From positions 22,987,501-23,051,500 of the forward strand of contig CM056732.1 of the NCBI GenBank assembly GCA_029844215.1: a stretch of DNA of 64,000 nt, written 5' to 3'. The notes under the pieces were generated by a model. That model worked only from the letters and a program-made list of their open reading frames with translations. It made no database searches and had not been told where the DNA came from. The translations under genes and the position numbers were made by a program. Position 1 is the first letter of the stretch. Every line of letters starts with the position of its first letter. Below are positions 24,595 through 34,272 of this stretch, piece after piece. The DNA is from Przewalskia tangutica. Its lineage: Eukaryota > Streptophyta > Magnoliopsida > Solanales > Solanaceae.

Positions 24595-25590
24595 CTTTGG
24601 GACATTGTCAGATGATGCAGTAAAGACAGGAAAAAACTGTCTGCAAAGAAACTTGTCAGTGAGATGCCATGGTTAAGGAAAACTAACTTTTTCTGAGAAA
24701 AAACTCAGTTGCCATGTACATGCAACGACCTGGATGAGTTTCCCTTGAAAAATTAAATTAACCCTGTATCATCAGCTGAGGGGAGGGGTGACAAACATTA
24801 GAGTTTTTTAGTGAAGTATGGTGTCCATATGAATAGCTGATGAAGTACCACTGTGAAGTAACTATTGCCAGCAAAAATGAAACATTACTTCGTTCGATCC
24901 AAAATAAGTGATGCTTAAGAATTTGGCTCACCCATTAAGAAAATCATTTAATAACATTAGTAATAAGAATTATTTGACAAAATTACCCTCTTTATCTCCT
25001 TAAAGTAACATTTATCTCTGACTTTTAAGAAAATTTTAGAGCAAGGGTGGATTTGAAAAAGGTAAATAATGTCTTCTTCGGCCCTTACTTTGGAGTTTGG
25101 ACCAAATTGGTGAAAAGCTAGATGGTCATGTATGTCTTGATATGTTACCGTAATAGCATAGAACTAAAATTAGAAGAGTTCATCGAATTGGTGTGCGTGT
25201 GTGTGGTCATTGGCACTTATGCCCCTATTTTGTGTTGGTCTTTATTTTTTGCCCTTAGTAACATACAATTTTTTTTCCGGTCATAAATTTTATATTTTCG
25301 CATCATAATATCTACAAGTTATGCCTCACGTCCTTAGAAAATGTATGCCTTGCTAGGGAATAAGATCGATTGCTAAAGACAAAAATTAAAGACCAACACA
25401 TTTGAAGGGAAACCCGTACAATTTCTTCCCATGCAAGGATGATGTTATAGAAGCCCTAAAAAGGTCGTCGTCAAAGTCACAAGTGAAGGAGTGAGTTGCA
25501 AGCCAAGATTGTTAGGCTTCAATGGAAAATAAAAAAAGATGCTTATCATGGAAGAGGAGCCCAAGAACGAGTTCAAGAATTGTTGAGACT
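24595..25590. other. 3' flank of THO6; no gene seen
   Basis: The 3' untranslated region of THO6 presumably ends within the first 300-400 bases; no clear AATAAA signal was found. The remainder is A/T-rich intergenic sequence with no coding similarity that I recognise. Confidence 0.5.
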
Positions 25591-26010
25591 CTTTTTTTTG
25601 TGCGGATTGCCTTTAAAGGCACTGTTCTTTAATTTTTGCCCCTCAAATTTGGAATTTTTAATTTTTGCCAATCACTTAAAAATATCTCGGGGTTCCGAGT
25701 TTGAACTCCTGCTCATTCATAAATTTAAAAAATTGAAAGGTAGAGTTTGGATTCGCAAGACAGAGTTTGCCTTATATCTGAAGGAAAACTCTGACTTAAG
25801 GTAGAGTTTGAAACTCTCCCTTCATGCATAGTTTGCAGACAAACTTTGTTTTGCGAATCAAAACTATATCTTGCGGTTTTTTTTTAAAATTTTTGACTTA
25901 GCGGAGTTCAAACCAGGAACCCATGAATTTTAGGCGAAGGACAAAAATTTAAAATTTCAATTTGAGGGGCAAAAATTAAAGACCACCCTGAAATAAGGCA
26001 TTCCTGCGAA
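25590..26010. mobile_element. MITE-like element with long imperfect terminal inverted repeats
   Basis: The left end reads TTCTTTAATTTTTGCCCCTC followed by AAATTTGGAATTTTTAATTT. The right end, on the other strand, reads GGTCTTTAATTTTTGCCCCT followed by CAAATTGAAATTTTAAATTT. Further in, TTCCGAGTTTGAACTCCTG pairs with TTCCTGGTTTGAACTCCGC. The interior has short repeats of GTTTG/GACTTAAGG type. No transposase. Confidence 0.7.
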
Positions 26011-26129
26011 TTGCCCTTATTAAGAAGAATGAACCAAGTGATCAAATTCAAGCTCAAGAATAGGGAACACATAGAGCCCAAAGAGCTGAAAATCAAGCCC
26101 ACGAAGGGACATAAATGTTGAAGGCACTT

Positions 26130-26735
26130 CGCAGGAATGTCCTTACTTCGGCGTGGTCTTTAATTTTTTCTCATTAAATTAAAAATATTTAATTTTTGTC
26201 TTTACTTCTCATTTAATAAAAATTTGTGTGCCAAAGTACCATTTATTCACGCTTCTACTAAATTAGAGATTATGAGTTCGAATCCTAGCAGAGGCAAAAA
26301 AAGAAAAAAAATCGCAAAGCAAGATTTTCATTGAGATTATGCCTTATGGGGCATAGTTTCTGTGTAACTAGCCGAACAAGACATAATTTTTCAACAAAAC
26401 TTTACCTTCAGGCATAATTACATAGAAAATTATGCCTTATAAGGCATAGTTTAGTTATGCCTTGAGGCAAATTATGACTTATAATTAGAATTTCCGCGGG
26501 CATGTTAAATTTTGCCTGATAAGACAAAGGTTATTGCCTTATAAGGCAAATTTTAGTTATGCATTAAAGCAAATTATGCCTTATAAGACATAATTTTCGC
26601 GAAACTTTGTCGTGCGATTTTTTTTTTACTGAGCGAGAGTTTGAATTCAGAACCTAGTGATATTTTCATCTATTTTTTTTAAGTGAAGGACAAAAATTAA
26701 AGACTAATAGTTTGAGGGACAAAAATTAAAGACTA
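26130..26735. mobile_element. Second MITE-like element with GCCTTATAAGGC palindromes
   Basis: The ends resemble the neighbouring MITE (GGTCTTTAATTTTTTCTC at the left; GGACAAAAATTAAAGACTAA at the right). The interior is built from repeated palindromic units: TATGCCTTATAAGGCATA at about 26430-26447, and further TTGCCTTATAAGGCAAATTT and ATGCCTTATAAGACATAAT copies to about 26590. It can form a long hairpin as RNA. No coding capacity. Confidence 0.65.
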
Positions 26736-26739
26736 ATAG

Positions 26740-27935
26740 TTTCCTCTTGCAGGTCAATCCGCACAAAAGAAATCAACTTCTGCCAAAAATTGGCTGCCAT
26801 GCACGCTCATGTGACAGCAATTAAAGCCCAACACTGTTTAGTGGTTTGGGTTTAAAAGTCAGACCCAAAGTGAGTCTTTTTGGTTTCATATTTGGAAACT
26901 TGGAAGAGTTTGGTATTATTATAACATTGCTAATATGATTTTTTATTGGCTTGTAATTTGGCTTATATTATCTTTGATCCACTATTTTCCTTTTAATGCA
27001 ACAAAGATTTGGCCCTATTTTCCTTTGATAATTTTTGAAATATTTTCCTTTAATTAATTACACGATTTTTCCTTCAAATTGATTGGGTTTTAATTTTTGC
27101 CATTCAGATGGGCTGATCTTTAATTTTTGCCCTTTAAAGTCAAACTTGTTGTTGTCTTACTTGCTTTCGGATAAGAAAGATGAAGGGCAGAGTTGGTCCC
27201 ACCGAGCGTGCCAGAGCTTATGATGATGAGGTTGAATGGTGGGTGCGTCTGGTTCGGACCTAGGACGGCGGGTGGAGGTTTAGCCTAGCCTTCAGGTCCT
27301 ATAAAAAAATGGACGTGTCAGAGAGGGAGGAGCGCCGACTGCTACTAAGAACCTAACAGAATTTTTTCAAATGTAGGTGAGAAAAAAATGATATCAGGAA
27401 GGCCCATTAAAGAACTATTAGTAGCGTAATAATTCTTCTTTCCACACATTAATCTTCCTCTATTTTATCAATGAAATTCTTTCCTTTCTTTTTTGTTTTT
27501 GTTTTTCAATAGCCTCCTTAAGGGAGCTGACATAACTTGTTAATACTTAATAGTATGATGCTTAAATTATGCCCCTATAGTTATAAGTTTGATTTTAAAG
27601 GCAAAAATTAAATACCAACCTATTTGAAGGAGCAAAAATTAAAGACCACCAAAATAGGGACAAAAGTGGAAATGACTCATTTGCTTTTACATTTGTTTAG
27701 GACAACCTTAAATCTTCGGAATGAGCCCATGTATTTATTCGGCTGTAGGACAACTGTATTGAGCGAAAGGGGCATATTCGTCAGAAGAGTAATTTATTAT
27801 ACAACTCTATTGGAAAACCCTAATTCACACAACTCCAGGGGGCGTAGATCCGAGGAGTTTGGGAAAATAACCCTAACCTGTCTTTACTCACATACTCCTC
27901 TTTCTCTTCTTCAGGTACCTTCCCTTCTTTGCTAT
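26740..27935 (+). repeat. Segmental duplication copy A: eIF4A upstream/5' leader-like sequence
   Basis: Matches 31890-33590, which runs directly into the eIF4A gene. Shared blocks include CCAACACTGTTTAGT, AAGTGAGTCTTTTTGGTTTC, TTGGAAACTTGGAAGAGTTT, TTCGGCTGTAGGACAA, TACAACTCTATTGGAAAACC, CACACAACTCCAGGGGGC and CTTCTTCAGGTACCTTCCC. The last is the splice donor of the eIF4A leader exon. In copy A similarity stops at about 27935 and no eIF4A coding sequence follows, so it is a promoter/leader without its gene. It contains an unshared segment (about 27140-27510) that may be an insertion. A 175-codon open frame across it is not a gene. Confidence 0.8.
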
Positions 27936-29754
27936 CACTACTCACTAGATCGGCGCATCAATCAGCTGTTCACTGTATTTTTCATAATGTTCAAATTGTC
28001 CATTTACATTGGGGAAGAACAACGTCAGACATTGAGGAGACAGAGAACTGGGAAAGAAGAAAGTAGGACATTGAAGAGACAGAAGAGAACCAGGGAAGAA
28101 ATCAGTGAATGCGAGTCATCTCTTGTTGTATGTTCACTCCATTCTCTGTGATTTATTTCATGTCGTTTTTTATTTTATTTTCTCGTGTTTGTGTTGCAAA
28201 AAGATTGTTTTTGTTTCTGGAGATAGTTAAACACTGATTTATTGTGTTAGTGGTGTTTAGTGTGTGTTTTTGTTTCTGGGTGTAGTTAAATATTGGATTT
28301 GTGTTGCTAAAGATTGAATTTTTCTTGGCTGTTTGGTGTTTCTGGATGAAATTGAATTGCATTTTTGGATGTTTTTAGTTTCTTGTGTTGCCAGGAATTT
28401 ATTTTCTTTTACTGACAAATAAAGATAAGAAATTTACCGACAAAAAAAAGTTATATTTACCTCATTTTTTCTCCACAACCCGTACTTAAAAAAATACTAG
28501 GGCTTGGTTTGGGATTTGGGTGGGGCGTTGAAAAATCATTTGCATGCCCTATGATTCAAAAATACCCTTTTTAGATGTCAAACATCTTAAAATTAAAATT
28601 TACATCGCTTTATAAATAACTCAAAAGAATAGCACTTGGTGAAATAAATACATATCAAATCCAACCTCAGTGTTAACTTCTTATGTTTGGTGTAGTTGTA
28701 GTGCTAGTATGTCTCTCTTTAATTTTACTAAGTATTTGTTCTCTTGTTTGTTCACGTCGTATCGTTTGATGTATGATGTAGCTAAGGGTAACATAAACTT
28801 TGAAAAAAATATTATGACAAGAAATTTTGGATGAAAATCGTCTCTATGTATAATAACCGGATAAGGAGATTTCCGGGACAAAATACTCGTCAGTGGGTTG
28901 ATATGATTTCCATGGGGCAGGATCTTCACTACTAATTCTGCACACAAAAAGCGTCGGTATGTTATACTTTCTTGTTTATACATATTTTCTTTCTGAAAAT
29001 TGAGAAGCTAGCCACTAAATCTTTACTCGCCTTCTTTCTTATATATTTACTTCAAATTAGCATCAAGCCGTCAACATGCAATTGAGCTATATTTTTGATA
29101 ATTGCCCAAATTGCAAAACGAGAATTTCGATATTTCCAACCACTCTCCAACATGGAAATAGGAGTTCATTCGTTTCACATTCTCAAGCTAAAAGTTCAGG
29201 CAGTCAGCATAACCAGCCGCAAAACTCTTTCTATAATCGAGGTGAGAACTCGAGATCTGCTTATAGATCTGGCGAGTGCTCGAAAGAAACATTGTCCTCG
29301 AAAGCTTCAAAAGTGTTGTATAGTATGTTTGAGGAGGGTTTGATAACAAATAGACACTTTGTGCATTTTTCAAAGATTATTAGTGAATGGGTTCGTGTGG
29401 ACAACTTTGTACTCCTCAACATATTTATTAATCCTGAAATACCTCTCATAGAAAGGCTTACTAATTTGATGGGAACATTGGAATCCGCCTCCCAAAGCCG
29501 TAAATATAGTACTCCATTTTATATTTATCTCTTCCTTTCTTGCACAACCATATTGACAAATTGATCTATTTTTTAATTAAACATGTATTTGCAGGGAGGA
29601 GATTGACTTGGCTTGAGAATTGTGTGGAGCAGGAGATTGGTGGCTTAATGTTGGCTATTGTGACCATCTTATTCAAGAATTGAATTCATGTTTATTTAAG
29701 ACATTAGTTACAAATTGATTTATATGTAGTTAAATTTATTCATATATTGCCATA
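27936..29754. other. No recognised gene; weak open frames
   Basis: Contains an open frame at 29076-29564 (162 codons, serine/asparagine-rich middle) and a GEEQRQTLRRQRTGKEE run near 28010. Neither resembles a family I know. The 29590-29690 stretch before the polyamine oxidase fragment has no clear coding signal either. It may hold exons of the gene fragment captured together with the polyamine oxidase 3' end. Confidence 0.35.
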
Positions 29755-30032
29755 GTGGAAGCTTTCTGCAATAGCAGATCTTGGTGTGGGCAACGAAAAC
29801 AAGATTGCATTACGATTTGATAATGTATTTTGGCCAAATGTTGAATTGTTAGGCATTGTTGCACCTACCTCTTATGCTTGTGGTTATTTTCTTGTGGAAG
29901 CTTTCTGCAATAGCATATCTTGGTGTGGGCAACGAAAACAAGATTGCATTGTGATTTGATAATGTATTTTGGCCAAATGTTGAATTGTTAGGCATTGTTG
30001 CACCTACCTCTTATGCTTGTGGTTATTTTCTT
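29755..30032 (+). repeat. 139-bp tandem duplication of a polyamine oxidase exon
   Basis: Units 29755-29893 and 29894-30032 start GTGGAAGCTTTCTGCAATAG and end TGTGGTTATTTTCTT. They differ at only a few positions (GCAGATC/GCATATC, TTACGATT/TTGTGATT). Since 139 is not a multiple of three, reading both copies shifts the frame. Confidence 0.92.
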
Positions 30033-30251
30033 AACCTCCACAAGGCAACGGGGCATCAAGTCCTTGTCTATATGGCTGCTGGAAGACTTGCTTACGGCGT
30101 TGAGAAATTATCAGACGGAGCTGCTGCTGATTTTGAAGAAATGTTTCCTGATGCACCTGAACCTGTGAGTAATCCCTGCTCCTACATAATTATAATACAA
30201 TTATTAATGCGGTTTCTTTTACTTTGGTTATCCTTATTTCCTGTTCTGAAA

Positions 30252-30392
30252 ATCGATTTGCTTGAGTCGAGGGTCTTTCGAAAACAACCTCTCTACACCA
30301 CAAAGGTAGGGGTAAGGTTTGCGTACACCCCACACTCCCCAAATCCCACTTGTGGGACCACATGGGTTATGTTTTTGTTTTTGTTGTGTTAT
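30252..30392 (+). mobile_element. SINE 3'-tail copy in a polyamine oxidase intron
   Basis: CTTGAGTCGAGGGTCTTTCG, AACCTCTCTACACCACAAAG, GGTAGGGGTAAGGTTTGCG, TCCCACTTGTGGGACCACAT and a TTTTTGTTTTTGTTGTG tail match the Solanaceae SINE/RTE tail seen at 22903 and 33780. Confidence 0.8.
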
Positions 30393-31196
30393 TACTGCGG
30401 CATGTATTGTTAATAACTAAAAGATTGTTTGGAAGTTTAAATTGTTTCTTCTTCTACTGGTGAGTGGACACTTAACTTTGCATCATGGGTTTTACAGCTT
30501 CGTACATTTACATTTCCTTAAACCCCAGCAGAGAAACTTATAAAAGGAAACAGAAAAATTGAGGAAGCATATCCAATCCTCTTTTCTTTAATTTCTTATT
30601 TTCTCTAAATTTTTCTGAATTTACTAAAGATAAATTGGTCCATACTATCTTTTGTTGATCACCAGCAAGCCAGCAGATCGATCTGTTTGTCTATCACACT
30701 TCCTTAAATAGCGGATAATTGCTCTAAGAGAATGGAAATAGTGAAGCATGTCTAAACTCCCCCCAATTGTAACTAACTATGAGCTGATAGCTGTATATCT
30801 GGTACTATTTGCAGGTTCAGTATCTTGTATCACGTTGGGGAACAGATCCCGACTCCCTAGGATGTTATTCATATGATCTGGTTGGAAAACCAATGGATGT
30901 ATATGATAGGCTTCGAGCACCCTTAGGTAATCTATTCTTTGGAGGCGAAGCCGTTTGTATGGATGACCATCAAGGGGTCCGTGCATGGTGCCTATTCAGC
31001 TGGTATCATAGCTGCTAAAGATTGCTCCCAGCATCTTATTAAGAGACTTCCAAGTCTTGAAATAGCTCAGCTTGTTTCCTTTAGGGAAAGAGATTCTCAA
31101 AACCATTGTTCCCCTCCAGATTTCCAGGATGTTACAATCTTGCAACAAAATAAAAATTACGTGTCTAGCTCTTAACATCGTTTAATTTACTTGTTT

Positions 31197-31212
31197 CCCC
31201 CCCCCCCCCCCC
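31197..31212. repeat. Poly-C tract
   Basis: A run of about 16 C residues, downstream of the polyamine oxidase fragment. Similar homopolymer G/C runs occur at about 3028, 5110, 5846, 19118 and 21188. Confidence 0.9.
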
Positions 31213-32304
31213 TCAAGGAACTGGCTCAACAAGTAGTTTATTCCAATTCATTGTCGTTCGATTAAATTTGCTATGATGATGAATGAAGTTGAGCACTCGT
31301 GCAACTTTGAATGGTATCAACTATCAAGTTTGCTATTTTTCATTTACAAAATTGAGTGCTTAACTCATTTGATATATAATGAGTCCCATCGTTTTTCCGA
31401 GTCTTTATATATATCCTCCAAACTCCATGTTGTCTTCAAGATCCTTTAAAGCAAATCCTTTAAAATATCAAGTGAACCTTCTTCTCCTATTGCGTAAAGG
31501 TGTTTTCGTACTTTATTGTCCGTTGAGTTGTCTTTGATCTTTACATATTTGGTGTAGCATTTGTTCTATTGAATTTGGAAGTTTAATTGCTTCAATTTGT
31601 TTATTGTTGCAAGTGTAAAAATCACTCATCTTTGATATAGAAAATTGATGTTTTTATGAGTATTTGTTGAGGATTTATGGAAGTTGGGTTTGAATTTTAA
31701 AGTGATGTGTATAGTGTGGTGCCTAGGGAGAAAACATTTGTGTTGTTTCTTGGAAACAATCATAGCACTTCAATCACAATTTAAACTTTGTGGTGCAATT
31801 TTTTTTACTTAACGAGGGTTCGAATTCAGAACTTGAGGATATTTTCTTAAGTGAAGGGCAAAAATTAAAGACTAATAGTTTGAGTCTTCCAGGGAGAAAA
31901 AAATTGAAGATCAGTGCTCTTGAAAGGCGATCCGCACAAAAAAAAAACAACTTCAAAAATGTGCTGCCATGCCCGTTCATGTGACAACAATTAAAGCCCA
32001 ACACTGTTTAGTTTGAGCTGAAAAGTCGGGCCCAAAGTGAGTCTTTTTGGTTTCATATTTGGAAACTTGGAAGAGTTTGGTATTATTATTACATTGCTAA
32101 TATGATTTTTTATTGGCTTATATTATCTAGCCTATTTTCCTTTGTTAATTTTTGAAATATTTTCCTTCAATTAATTACACGATTTTCCCTTCAAATTGAC
32201 TGAACTTTAATTTTTGCCCTTCAGATGGGCTGCCCTTTAAAGTCAAATTTATGCCTCCCTAAGGGAGTTGGCGTAACTTGTTAATATTATGATGCTTAAA
32301 TTAT

Positions 32305-32585
32305 GGACATGTTTGGTAGATGTATTACGCTGGACTGCACTGAACAAAAAAAATAATACAGCATTTGGTGGACGTTTTTAGCCGGACTGGATTGTACTAT
32401 TTCTAAAAATCGTACACTTCAACTGTCATTTTTGAGACCAGTAGATGGGTCTCCCCTGGACTGTACTAAAAAATTTAAAAAAATACAGTCCATTATATAT
32501 TAATACTCTAATACCGTCTATTATATATTAATACAATTCAATCTATTACAATACAGTACAGTCCAGTGACGTACCAAACGAGCCC
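32305..32585. mobile_element. hAT-like MITE, 281 bp
   Basis: The left end is GGACATGTTTGGTAGATGTA; the right end on the opposite strand is GGGCTCGTTTGGTACGTCAC. The GTTTGGTA core is shared. Just inside, GGACTGCACTG pairs with GGACTGTACTG. The interior is A/T-rich with ACAGTCCA repeats. Copy A of the duplication lacks it, which supports insertion after the duplication or precise loss there. A clean TSD could not be established. Confidence 0.75.
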
Positions 32586-32589
32586 TATA

Positions 32590-33272
32590 GGTAGAAATTA
32601 GCGATCCGGATACTCCGTGGTAATTACCGAGAAGCCGGGCCGATACTCGGGCCAAACCTTAACGGTCGGGATCTGAGTACGAAAAAATACCGGACCGATA
32701 AGAGGCGGACCGTAACTTCGGTAAAATACCGTGCACCCACCAACCCCACGCCCAGTCCACTCCGGTCGGCCACGATCGGTCCCCTCGCGGCTCTAATTAG
32801 TTGTAAATTAATGAAACTTTAAATGGTCATAACTTTGCGCTCGGATGTCCGTTTGACCTAATGTTTTTTTGATTTCGCGTATTTTTTCGAGATAGGGCCG
32901 GACAAACAGCTAAAACAGTTTGGAGCAGCCAATTTCTCAAAAAATATCCGTCTTGCCAATCAATTTCACTTTTACCCCAATTATTACTAATTGTCCATTT
33001 TCAAATCTAAATATCTCGCGCTATACAATATATTTCAACGTAAAAATTTCGTGGTAATGTGTCCGAGAATGTCAATTTCAGTATTGGAAATTCAATTTTT
33101 TTTAAAAAATGGCGGGCGAAAAATTCTTACCGGTCCGGACCGATAAGGTTCGATCGGGGCCGGATCTCGTTCGGGCCAGAAACCTTATCGATCGGGGCCG
33201 TCGGCCGATAAGCTTATCGGATCGATTACGGTAAGTGGATATCCGGACCGGTCCGAACCGATAACAACACTA
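32590..33272. mobile_element. Non-coding GC-rich DNA element with imperfect inverted ends
   Basis: About 680 bp absent from copy A. The left end TAGGTAGAAATTAGCGATCC and the right end on the other strand (ACTAGGTAGTGTTGTTATCG) share TAGGTAG. Slightly inside, TCCGGATACTCC pairs with TCCGGATATCC. The interior holds repeated CCGGACCGATAAG/GATCGGGGCCG units. No transposase frame. It is best described as a non-autonomous DNA transposon, class uncertain. Confidence 0.6.
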
Positions 33273-34272
33273 CCTAGTATAAGTTCGATTTTAAAAGGCA
33301 ACCTATTTGAAGGAGCAAAAATTCAAAAGTGGAAATGACTCATTTTCTTTTACATACATTAATTTGTTTAGGACAACCTTAAATCTTCGGAATGGGCCCA
33401 TGTATTTATTCGGCTGTAGGACAATTGTTTTGAGAGAAAGGGGCATATTGGTCAGAAGAGTAATTTATTATACAACTCTATTGGAAAACCCTAATTCACA
33501 CAACTCCAGGGGGCATAGATCCGAGGAGTTTGGGAAAATAACCCTAACTTGTCTTTACTCACATCTTCTTCAGGTACCTTCCCTTCTTTTTGAAGCTTTA
33601 GATAATATACTGTTTTTATTTATTTATTCTCATAATATGTTTTTGGGTAGTGATTTAGTTTGTCAAGTAGGGTGGTTGTTTATGGTTCTAGCTAATCTAG
33701 TTAAGGTAGTGTCAAGATTTTATTTATTTTTTATTTTTGTGCATGAGACCATTTAATCTCAAGGTCATTTTGCTTGCCCACCCGAGTTTCTATCGGAAAC
33801 AGAATCTCTACCTCTCGAGTTAAGCCCTCCCCAGACCCCAGTGGGGATTACATTGGGTATGTTGTGATTTTGCTTGCCCCTACAAGGTAGATTTTCTTTT
33901 TATTGTGTTGTTATTGTTAATTTTGGGTTTTGTTTTTTGAGAGTTGTAATAATCTTGTTAATGTTGAGTTTCATTCCTGGTTGGACACATTTAACCAAAT
34001 TAAGAAAGGGTGTGTTTAAAACTACTGGAAAACACAATGTAGTTCCCTAAGAGGTTGTTTTTTCTTTCTAAACTGAAGTTGTAGTTCTAACAAGGACAGT
34101 AATGAGCTAGGTCATTCTTGATTTTCTATAACTCGAAAGAACCTACATATTTTTGATTAGTTTGGTTTGGTTTTTTGGGTTGCGGACTTGCAGTGTTATG
34201 AAATAGATGTTTTGACATTATGTAAGTTCATGGTAACTCTTTGTCCTGATGTGCTGTGAATTCTTTCTAGTC
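33273..34272 (+). promoter_or_regulatory. eIF4A 5' leader exon and leader intron
   Basis: The leader exon ends at 33573 (CTTCTTCAG before GTACCT). A 697-bp intron (33574-34270) ends TTTCTAG two bases before the start ATG at 34273. A leader intron just upstream of the ATG is common in plant eIF4A genes. The transcription start was not located; the conserved block 33390-33573 shared with copy A probably holds the core promoter and leader. The intron carries a SINE tail fragment at 33780-33870. Confidence 0.65.
33780..33870 (+). mobile_element. SINE tail fragment in the eIF4A leader intron
   Basis: CCCGAGTTTCTATCGGAAAC, then CTCCCCAGACCCCAGTGGGG and TTGGGTATGTTGTGATTT, a shortened form of the tail seen at 22903 and 30252. 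Confidence 0.65.

Larger units (their letters stand above)
29755..31170 (+). pseudogene. Polyamine oxidase (PAO2/3/4-type) 3' fragment
   Basis: C-terminal part of a peroxisomal-type FAD-dependent polyamine oxidase, which oxidises spermine/spermidine. The pieces are WKLSAIADLGVGNENKIALR and FDNVFWPNVELLGIVAPTSY (29755-30032, present twice in tandem), then HKATGHQVLVYMAAGRLAYG and MFPDAPEP (to about 30162, donor GTGAGT). After an intron comes QYLVSRWGTDPDSLGCYSYD (acceptor before 30814) through RLRAPLGNLFFGGEA. The FAD-contact HGAYSAGIIAAKDC segment (about 30973) is out of frame with GGEA because of a small insertion near 30968. The 5' two-thirds of the gene are absent from the window. With the duplicated exon, missing N terminus and frameshift, it is a pseudogene. 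Confidence 0.88.
31790..33590 (+). repeat. Segmental duplication copy B (joined to eIF4A), with two insertions
   Basis: Homologous to copy A at 26640-27935 in the same orientation. It is interrupted by a MITE (32305-32585) and a GC-rich element (about 32590-33272), both absent at the equivalent point of copy A (about 27570). That site reads TTAAATTATGCCCCTATAGT in copy A. Copy B runs into the eIF4A leader exon and intron, so it is probably the ancestral location of the sequence. Confidence 0.8.

Noticed and set aside
27624..28151. Plus-strand open frame of 175 codons
   Set aside because: Covers the duplicated eIF4A upstream/leader block; the equivalent frame at 33307-33756 diverges in reading and the region contains a splice donor, so it is non-coding.
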